Part shown: in pieces, positions 1 to 5,219 of the stretch
Numbering within the stretch: the stretch's first letter is position 1
Layout: every line of letters starts with the position of its first letter
Source of the DNA: Chloroflexota bacterium
GTDB taxonomy: Bacteria; Chloroflexota; Limnocylindria; P2-11E
DNA length: 5,219 nucleotides
Direction: 5' to 3'
NCBI GenBank assembly: GCA_005881085.1
Contig: VBGU01000128.1
Location: forward strand, 1-5,219
Program-made: the position numbers and the translations under genes
The notes under the pieces: model-generated
Database searches by the model: none
What the model was told of the DNA's origin: nothing
The model's input: only the letters and a program-made list of their open reading frames with translations

Positions 1-783
1 CTCAACACCGCGATCGGCTCGGGAACCCAAAGCCAGATCAACGCGGCGGTCAACGCTGCGATCGAAGCGATCGCGAACCTCAATGCCAAGGCCGGGATGG
101 CAGCCTCGGCGAACGGCGGCCTCGCAGCCGCGATCACCGCCAACACATCTCCGGCGGCGCAGGCTCAAGCTGAGCTCGCCAACGCCATCGCCACGGCGAA
201 CGGTGTCAGTACCACGCTGGCCGGAACGATCGTCACGGCACAAGGGCTCAATGCTTCCGGTCAGCTAAGCGGAGCGGGACAGGTGGCTCTCGTGGCTGCG
301 CTGGCCGCCCAGACCAACCTCGCGAACATGCTGACCGCGGCCCAGAACGCGCTGGGGGCGCTCATCGCGGCGATCAATTCGAACGTGGGCGTCACTGGTG
401 CCGTCGCTACGGCCACGCAGGCCCAACTGAATCTGAGTACCGCCGTCAGCGGCGCGTTGAAGGCGAACGCGAACCTGAGCGCGGCGATCGGCACGACCAC
501 GACCACGCCTACGCCTACAACCACAACCGGCACGACGACGGCCGGGACGACCGGTAGCTCAGCGGTGGCTGGATTTGAGACGAGCCCACAAGTCTCGGCG
601 GGTTCAGAGACCGGGACCCAGGGCGCCACGACTCAAACACAGGGCCAGACCGTGGCGGGAGTACAGAACCTGCCATCCACGAGCAGTTCGCAAGACACGA
701 GCCCTCTCGTGCTCCTCGGCGCCGCGCTGATGGCTGTCGGCGGCGCTCTCCTTCGCCGTCCGAAGGAGCAGCCAGCCGTGTAG
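1..783 (+). CDS. Ala/Thr-rich surface protein with LPxTG-like C-terminal anchor (5' partial)
   Basis: The frame is open from base 1, so the true start and any signal peptide lie upstream; 260 residues and the TAG stop are visible. Residues 1-163 are a low-complexity, Ala/Asn/Gln/Leu-rich stretch with no Cys or Trp, made of repeated helix-like blocks such as LANAIATAN, NLANMLTAA and NANLSAAIG. Residues 164-185 are a Thr/Gly/Pro linker and 186-223 a Ser/Thr/Gln/Gly-rich stalk. LPSTS (224-228) is followed by a short polar spacer, a hydrophobic segment (236-251, LVLLGAALMAVGGALL) and a basic tail starting RRPK. This order matches a sortase sorting signal, but Ser replaces the Gly of LPxTG. Inference: an exported, extended stalk-like protein held at the cell surface. 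If no sortase accepts LPSTS, the hydrophobic segment could act as a plain C-terminal membrane anchor. The domain family and any ligand are not recognised. A hairpin terminator begins 27 bases after the stop. Confidence 0.8.
   Translation, partial: LNTAIGSGTQSQINAAVNAAIEAIANLNAKAGMAASANGGLAAAITANTSPAAQAQAELANAIATANGVSTTLAGTIVTAQGLNASGQLSGAGQVALVAALAAQTNLANMLTAAQNALGALIAAINSNVGVTGAVATATQAQLNLSTAVSGALKANANLSAAIGTTTTTPTPTTTTGTTTAGTTGSSAVAGFETSPQVSAGSETGTQGATTQTQGQTVAGVQNLPSTSSSQDTSPLVLLGAALMAVGGALLRRPKEQPAV
493..528 (+). repeat. Three consecutive duplicated hexamers encoding the Thr/Pro linker
   Basis: The 36 bases read as (ACGACC)x2, (ACGCCT)x2, (ACAACC)x2, each unit in frame and encoding Thr-Thr or Thr-Pro. 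Three different hexamers, each exactly doubled side by side, look like successive slippage or small tandem duplications rather than codon choice alone. The repeat forms the core of the Thr-rich linker of the surface protein, where length changes in steps of two residues would be tolerated. Confidence 0.6.
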
Positions 784-810
784 ACGCAAATCAGGCGACG
801 TTCGTACGAC

Positions 811-846
811 GGAGGGAGTCCCGCCAGGGGCTCCCTCCCGTGTTTT
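811..846 (+). terminator. Rho-independent terminator of the surface protein gene
   Basis: Bases 811-822 (GGAGGGAGTCCC) pair with 827-838 (GGGGCTCCCTCC) to form a 12-bp stem with one T-G wobble and a four-base GCCA loop. The stem is followed after four bases (CGTG) by TTTT at 843-846. It starts 27 bases after the TAG stop at 781-783. The stem is very GC-rich; the short, slightly displaced T run is the only weak point. It should end transcription of the upstream gene, so the cyclase gene needs its own promoter between about 847 and 915. Confidence 0.85.
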
Positions 847-949
847 GTCGAGTTTGCGACCTTCGCTCACGTCGCGGACGCATCGGGCTCGATACTTCTG
901 GGGAGAGGGGGCCACCTGGTCTCAGAAACGCCGACCGCGACACAGCATC

Positions 950-954
950 AGGAG
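950..954 (+). promoter_or_regulatory. Candidate ribosome binding site AGGAG for the GTG start at 964
   Basis: AGGAG lies nine bases before the GTG at 964, a good spacing. The same bases are also in-frame codons that would spell Gln-Glu-Arg-Arg, a sequence common just before the first strand of this cyclase family, so the match may be coincidental. A second purine run, GGGAGAGGGGG at 901-911, lies four bases before an in-frame CTG at 916 and is a competing signal. A weak -10-like GATACT is at 891-896, but no matching -35 box is seen at the usual distance. Confidence 0.4.
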
Positions 955-963
955 CGCCGTCTC

Positions 964-3900
964 GTGACGGTGCTCTTCGCCGACTTCGTGGGGTTCACGT
1001 CGCTTGCCGAGGATCTGGATCCGGAAGAGCTCCAGATGCTCGTCTCCGGCATCTTCGAGGACCTCGCCGAGGAAGCTCTGCGGTACGACGGCACGATCGA
1101 GAAGTTCATCGGCGACGCGATCTTCGTGATCTTCGGAGCGCCGATCGCGCACGAAGACGACCCGCAGCGCGCGCTCCGCTGCGCGATCGGGATGCAAAAG
1201 CTCTTCGCCGAGCACTCGGCGCGGGTGAAGGCGCAGCTGGGCATCGAGCTCGGACTGCGCATCGGCATCCACAGCGGAATGGTCGTCGCGGGAGCGGTCC
1301 GCGCTCCGGCCGAGTACGGGGTCATGGGTGACACGGTGAACACCGCTTCACGGCTGCAGCAGGCCGCGGCGCCGGGAGAGATCTACGTCACGCAAGCGAC
1401 CTTCCGTCTCACCAATCGGGAGTTCAGCTTCCGCGAGGTCGGACCGATCGAGATGAAGGGAAAGGACCGGCCGATCCTGGCCTACGCCCTCACCGGCGAG
1501 CGCACCACGCCGCGAACCTCGATCGACATCCAGGCCCCGCTCGTCGGGCGATGGATGGAGCTCTCCCGTCTCGACCTCGCGTTCCAGTCCGCGCGCGTGG
1601 GTCGCACCGAGGTGGTGCTCATCGCGGGCGAGCCGGGCATCGGCAAGAGCCGCCTCCTCACCGAGTTCATCGGCCTGGCGACGTCGGCCGAGGACGGCGT
1701 GCGGAGCGACGCGCCACGGGTCCTGCGGTGGACCTTCTCGCGCGTGAACCAGCGCAGCTACGCGGGATTCATCGAGCCGTTGCTCGTGGAGCTCCGCATC
1801 GATCCGAACGACGTCGACGCCACCGCGAAGCTTCCGGAGAAGCTGCGCACTCTTGGTTTCGCGAGCCCCGAGCTGGTCGTACCGACGCTCGCGCAGTTCT
1901 TCCACCTGCAGGGATCCATCGAACCACCGAGCGACTCCGACGAGTGGAGGCGCTCGATGTTCATCAGCGTGTACGACGTCATCGCTTCCCTCGCGCGCGA
2001 GCGCCCGCTCATCTACGTCCTGGAGGATCTGCACTTCGCCGATTCCGCGTCACTCGAGCTCCTCTGGTTCGTCGCCTCGCGTGCCTCGCGCGTGCCGATC
2101 CTCCTGCTGCTGGCGCAGCGCGCCGGGCCGGGGTCGCCCGAACCGCGGCCGGTGCGCACGAACTTCAGCCAGCTCGTCCTCGAGCCGCTCTCGGACGAGG
2201 AGGCCGCACGCATCATCGACGCGACGTTCGACTGGATGCCGGACGAGCTGCGAGACAAGATCGTCGCGCGTGCCGGCGGCAACCCGTTCTTCATCGAGGA
2301 GTCCATCCGCTCGCTCGTGGATTCGGGCGCGGTCGCGAAGGACGACAAGGGCGAATGGCAGCTGCGCGAGCGGCCGGCGGCGCTCGAGGTGCCGGCGACG
2401 CTTCATGGTGTCGTCGCGGCTCGCATCGACCGGCTGCCGCCTTCGGCGAGGGAGACCATCCAGCTCGCGTCGGTGATCGGACAACGCTTCGGCGACCGCG
2501 TTCTCCGCGAGGCCGGCGGCCCGCGGATCGCCGATTCGGTCGACGAGCTCATCGCGGCGGACCTCGTACTCGAGGCCGCCCCGGGCGAGCGGCGCGAGGG
2601 CCGGTACCGCTTCAAGCACGCCGTCGTGCAGGAGGTCGCGTACAACACCCTCCTCGTCCGGCGCCGCGTTGAGCTGCACCGCCGCGTCGCGGTCGCGTAC
2701 GAGACCGTGCTCGGCGACGGCGTGAAGGACTTCCTGTCCGCACTCGCTCACCACTACCTGCTTGGGGAAGTCCCGGAGAAGGCCGCCGAGTATTCGTGGA
2801 AGGCGGCGGAACAAGCGACGGCGATCCACGCAAACGTCGAGGCGGTCCGCCTCGCCGAGCAGGCGCTCGAGCTCTACGAAAAGCTTGGGCGGACCGACGA
2901 CGCGGTGAAGGCCCTGTATCTCATCGCGCGCGTTCGCCGCTACCGAGGCGAGAACGATGCGGCCCTCTCCGCGTATGAGCGTGCGCTGTCGATGCTCGAA
3001 GCGCGTGATCCGAACAGCGACGAGGTCGCGACGGTCATCGCGCACATGGCCGAGCTCTGCACGAGGTGGGACGCGAAGTATCCCGACCTCGAGGGACTGA
3101 TCGCGCGCGGCCTCGCGATCGTTGACGGCAAACGGAACCGCGTGAGGGTCCTGCTGCTTGCCGCGCGATCGTTCATGTCGCGGCGGGGACCGAAGTCGAC
3201 CGACGAGGACTGGGAGGCGTCTCTCGCGACCGCGAAGGAGGCGCTCGCGATCGCCGAAGAGCTCGGCTTGCTGCGCGAGGTCTCGCTCTGCCTGGATGCG
3301 CTCGGCTACGCGTACCGCGAGCTCGGCAACTTCCGGGAGGCCTACGCGCAGAACAAGCGTCGTCTCCCGATCGCCCAATCTCTGCAGGACAGCGACGAGC
3401 TCATCGACGCACACACGATGATCGCTCTCTCGGCACTCGTGCTCGGCAACTTCGCCGAAGCGATCGAGCACGCGTCGACCGCGCGGTCGCTCGCGATCGA
3501 GACGGAAAAACCGCGGCTCGGGTGGCATGCGCTCCACACCGAGGCCCTCGCACACCTCTTGTCAGGCGATTTCGTCGGCGCCATCGCGGCCGCGGCACGG
3601 CGCGAGAGCATGCACGCGAGCACGAGATGGCAGATGACGCTCGTCGTCGCGAGCGCCGCGGCTGCCGCGATCAGCTCGCCGGAAGAAAAGACCTATCGCG
3701 AGCAGCTCGTCGAAGCTGAGGCCACACCGATGGAGATCGCCGCATGCGACTTCTTGACCGCGGTGTACGGCGTACGCGAGAGCGAATCCAGCTATCACGC
3801 CCTCCGGAGCGCCGGCTATCCGAAGGGCCTCGTCGATCTCGCGCTGATCGGTCCGCTCGCCGTGCTCGCGGCGGCGCGCTGGCGCATCGACGATCAGCCG

Positions 3901-4224
3901 TTCTTCGACCGGATCGCGGCCATTACCGAGCGCACCGGCCACGCGCGAGGCCGGGCGCTGCTCACGCAAGCCGAGGGAGTCCGCGCGATGCAGCACGGCG
4001 AGCTCGCGAAGGCCGAGAAGCTCATCTTCGATGCGGTGCAAGCGTTCGGGACGCTGCGGCTCGACTACGAGCGGGCGGTCGCGCTCGCCGATCACGCGCG
4101 CGTGCTCGCAGCGCTCGGGCGCGCCGATCACGCGCAACAGCTCGAGGAAGCGCGCGCGATCGCCGAACGTCTCGGAGCGGTCGCACTTCGCACGGCGGTG
4201 GAGCAGGTGGCGGTCGCGACCTAA
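964..4224 (+). CDS. Class III adenylate/guanylate cyclase fused to AAA (AAA_16/STAND-like) ATPase and TPR-like repeats
   Basis: Predicted soluble cytoplasmic signalling protein of 1,086 residues; no signal peptide or membrane segment is seen. Residues 1-165 form a class III cyclase domain: metal-binding Asp7 (in LFADFVGF) and Asp51 (in EKFIGD), adenine-contacting Lys47, and transition-state Asn126 and Arg130 in GDTVNTASRL. The second base-selecting position, usually Asp or Thr, is Gly119 (in EYGVMGD). Residues about 193-450 are a P-loop NTPase: Walker A GEPGIGKS at 222-229, Walker B LIYVLEDLHFAD at 349-360 with Glu354/Asp355, and the GGNPFF motif at 438-443. A helical region with RLPPSARE (about 490-497) follows, typical of the segment after such ATPases. 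From about 590 to the end the protein is all-helical with TPR-like blocks (for example 597-640 and 645-677). Related proteins make cAMP, with the ATPase and TPR parts thought to sense a ligand or partner. The GTG at 964 is the only ATG/GTG/TTG codon available, but frame-1 coding character extends upstream (ETPTATQHQERRLV), so a CTG at 916 adding 16 residues is possible. The stop is TAA; the next gene follows within about 25-50 bases. Confidence 0.9.
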   Translation: MTVLFADFVGFTSLAEDLDPEELQMLVSGIFEDLAEEALRYDGTIEKFIGDAIFVIFGAPIAHEDDPQRALRCAIGMQKLFAEHSARVKAQLGIELGLRIGIHSGMVVAGAVRAPAEYGVMGDTVNTASRLQQAAAPGEIYVTQATFRLTNREFSFREVGPIEMKGKDRPILAYALTGERTTPRTSIDIQAPLVGRWMELSRLDLAFQSARVGRTEVVLIAGEPGIGKSRLLTEFIGLATSAEDGVRSDAPRVLRWTFSRVNQRSYAGFIEPLLVELRIDPNDVDATAKLPEKLRTLGFASPELVVPTLAQFFHLQGSIEPPSDSDEWRRSMFISVYDVIASLARERPLIYVLEDLHFADSASLELLWFVASRASRVPILLLLAQRAGPGSPEPRPVRTNFSQLVLEPLSDEEAARIIDATFDWMPDELRDKIVARAGGNPFFIEESIRSLVDSGAVAKDDKGEWQLRERPAALEVPATLHGVVAARIDRLPPSARETIQLASVIGQRFGDRVLREAGGPRIADSVDELIAADLVLEAAPGERREGRYRFKHAVVQEVAYNTLLVRRRVELHRRVAVAYETVLGDGVKDFLSALAHHYLLGEVPEKAAEYSWKAAEQATAIHANVEAVRLAEQALELYEKLGRTDDAVKALYLIARVRRYRGENDAALSAYERALSMLEARDPNSDEVATVIAHMAELCTRWDAKYPDLEGLIARGLAIVDGKRNRVRVLLLAARSFMSRRGPKSTDEDWEASLATAKEALAIAEELGLLREVSLCLDALGYAYRELGNFREAYAQNKRRLPIAQSLQDSDELIDAHTMIALSALVLGNFAEAIEHASTARSLAIETEKPRLGWHALHTEALAHLLSGDFVGAIAAAARRESMHASTRWQMTLVVASAAAAAISSPEEKTYREQLVEAEATPMEIAACDFLTAVYGVRESESSYHALRSAGYPKGLVDLALIGPLAVLAAARWRIDDQPFFDRIAAITERTGHARGRALLTQAEGVRAMQHGELAKAEKLIFDAVQAFGTLRLDYERAVALADHARVLAALGRADHAQQLEEARAIAERLGAVALRTAVEQVAVAT

Positions 4225-4246
4225 CAACGGAACCCATACTCGGCGC

Positions 4247-4978
4247 ATCGAAACGCGCTCGTTATCGCGTCGGCTCCCCATCGATCTCTTCGCCGTCGTC
4301 GGACTCTTCGCTCTGCAAGCGTGGGCGATCGCCCCACTCTTCACGGGCGAGTTCACCCAATTCCGCGGCAGCATCGAGGCGACCTTCATCGCGAACGCGC
4401 GCTTTATCGCGGACCGTTTCCCCGATCTCTCCTGGTACCCGTACTGGTATCTCGGTTTCCCCTTCGAGCTCTTCTACACACCGCTCCTGCCAGCGCTCGT
4501 GGCGGTGCTCGGAAAGATCAGCGGCGACATCCCGCAGGCCTATCGGATCGTCGCGGCGACGGGCTACGCCCTGGGGCTGCCCGCGCTGTACCTCGCGGCG
4601 CGTGAGCTGACCGGCTCGCGCCGCGCGGCGCTGCTTTCTGCGGGAGCGTTTCTTCTCCTTCCTTCGCTCACCTATGTCTTTTCGCCCATCCGCAGCGACG
4701 GCTCTGGTCTCTCGGGAACGCTCGTCCCGCCGCCTTGGCGTCTGGTGGCTCTCGTCGAATACGGCGAGGGTCCGCACGTGCTCTCGCTCTCGCTCGCGCT
4801 GCTCGGCGTGGCCGCGACGCTGCGCTACCTTCGCGCACCTTCGGCTTTTCGACTCACGGTCGCGGTCGTAACGCTCGTGGCCGTCGCTTTCACGAATCTC
4901 ATCGGAGCACTGGGCGTCGCCATATTCATCTTCGGGATAGGCATCGCCAACGGGCCGGCGGCGAGCTTCACGCGCAAG
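4247..4978 (+). pseudogene. Polytopic membrane protein, PTPS-related/GT-C-like family, 5' portion; no standard start and frame lost at its 3' end
   Basis: Frame 2 encodes a multi-helix membrane protein. After a basic stretch (ETRSLSRRL) come a first helix (from about 4280, IDLFAVVGLFALQAWAI), an outer loop with GEFTQFRGSIEATF, and the motif WYPYWYLGFPFELFYTPLLPAL from 4433. More helices follow (around 4535-4600, 4616-4670, 4775-4815 and 4850-4945), ending in a charged loop AASFTRK. The aromatic W-x-x-x-W-x-x-G-x-P loop followed by Y-x-P-L resembles the 6-pyruvoyl-tetrahydropterin-synthase-related membrane family, thought to be allied to GT-C glycosyltransferases; this is recognition by eye and no reaction can be assigned. 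No ATG, GTG or TTG lies in frame before the first helix; the first in-frame GTG is at 4499, which would cut off helix 1 and the motif loop. I set the left edge at ATC 4247 only as the likely limit of coding. No Shine-Dalgarno is seen. Coding continues in frame 1 from about 4975 (next entry). The gene is probably damaged, or the sequence has errors. Confidence 0.6.
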
Positions 4979-5219
4979 TGGCCCAGCTGGGCTGGTACAG
5001 CCTCGGCTTCATGCGCGCGTTCTCTCAGCCGGGCGGCGGCGACACCGCATCCTTCTATCTCGCGCTCCCGCTGGTGGCGCTCGTCGCGGTCATTGCGGTC
5101 GCAGCGTTGCCGCTCAAACGGTTACCTCCCGGCATGGACGTCGTGGTGCTGTGGCTCCTCGTTCTCGGCGCGATCCTGGTCCCCAAGCAGGTCTTCGGCA
5201 TCGGCATCGCGCCGCAGCC
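4975..5219 (+). pseudogene. Continuation of the same membrane protein in frame 1 (3' partial)
   Basis: From about 4975 frame 1 reads as clear membrane protein (AQLGWYSLGFMRAFSQPGG, then helix FYLALPLVALVAVIAVAALP, a KRLPPGMD loop, and helix VVVLWLLVLGAILVP) and runs off the window. Frame 2 over the same bases becomes a Ser/Arg/Trp-rich shadow (SASCARSLSRAAATP), as expected for out-of-frame GC-rich DNA. WYSLGFMRAF resembles the W-x-x-x-F-x-R motif that follows a membrane helix in PTPS-related proteins, so this fragment belongs to the same gene as the preceding one. The change is -1 (or +2) in frame. There is no independent start or ribosome binding site here, so it is not a separate gene. Confidence 0.65.

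Noticed and set aside
891..896. GATACT as a -10 promoter box for the cyclase gene
   Set aside because: It matches only four of six consensus positions, and the nearest -35-like TTGCGA (854-859) is about 31 bases away, so it cannot be called as a promoter.
1551..2672. Open frame of 373 codons on the + strand inside the cyclase gene
   Set aside because: It is frame-shifted against the Walker A/B-containing frame, and its translation is Arg/Ala/Gly-rich low complexity without motifs.
2050..3555. Long open frame of 501 codons on the - strand
   Set aside because: It lies wholly antisense to the well-supported cyclase/ATPase gene, its translation is an Arg-rich shadow with no motif, and long antisense open frames are expected in GC-rich coding DNA.
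4222..4280. Possible terminator between the cyclase and membrane protein genes
   Set aside because: No inverted repeat followed by a T run is present in this short gap.
67..4332. Four GCGATCGC octamers (67, 3247, 4156, 4325) resembling the cyanobacterial HIP1 repeat
   Set aside because: All lie in coding DNA of a genome that favours GCG, ATC and GCC codons, which readily creates this octamer. Four copies are too few to claim a motif.
3744..4610. Open frame of 288 codons bridging the cyclase gene end and the membrane protein gene
   Set aside because: It is a shadow in frame 3. Its translation is Arg/Ser-rich, while frames 1 and 2 give the recognisable proteins.

Overview
This is a 5.2 kb GC-rich window with all recognisable genes on the + strand. 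It holds the 3' end of a secreted or surface protein gene, a Rho-independent-type terminator, one long intact regulatory gene, and the 5' part of a polytopic membrane protein gene that is broken within the window. The organism is probably a GC-rich, single-membrane soil-type bacterium. A Chloroflexota or Actinomycetota lineage would fit the codon use (GCG, CTC, ATC and GAG dominate), the sortase-like C-terminal anchor and the cyclase-ATPase-TPR fusion. This placement is inference; there is no rRNA or marker gene to test it.

Region 1 (1-783) is the last 260 codons of a low-complexity Ala/Asn/Thr/Gln-rich protein. It ends in a Thr-rich linker, an LPSTS motif, one hydrophobic segment and an RRPK tail, which is the layout of a cell-wall sorting signal. 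Region 2 (784-963) is the intergenic stretch. A strong 12-bp hairpin with a T tract (811-846) closes the first gene, followed by a purine-rich leader without an ATG.

Region 3 (964-4224) encodes a cytoplasmic protein of about 1,086 residues. In order it has a class III nucleotidyl cyclase domain, an AAA/STAND-type NTPase domain with Walker A and B motifs, and a long helical TPR-like C-terminal half. The architecture suggests a one-protein signal transducer that makes a cyclic nucleotide, probably cAMP. The residue that normally selects adenine is glycine here.

Region 4 (about 4247-5219) follows with no visible terminator. It encodes a multi-helix membrane protein resembling the PTPS-related/GT-C-like family. 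It has no ATG, GTG or TTG start where the first helix begins, and the reading frame moves from frame 2 to frame 1 near 4975, where a whole membrane helix also seems to be missing. It is either a decaying gene or an assembly fault.

No mobile element, CRISPR array, tRNA or rRNA is visible. The first gene is transcriptionally separated from the cyclase gene by the terminator. The cyclase and membrane protein genes could be co-transcribed, but nothing in their sequences links their functions.
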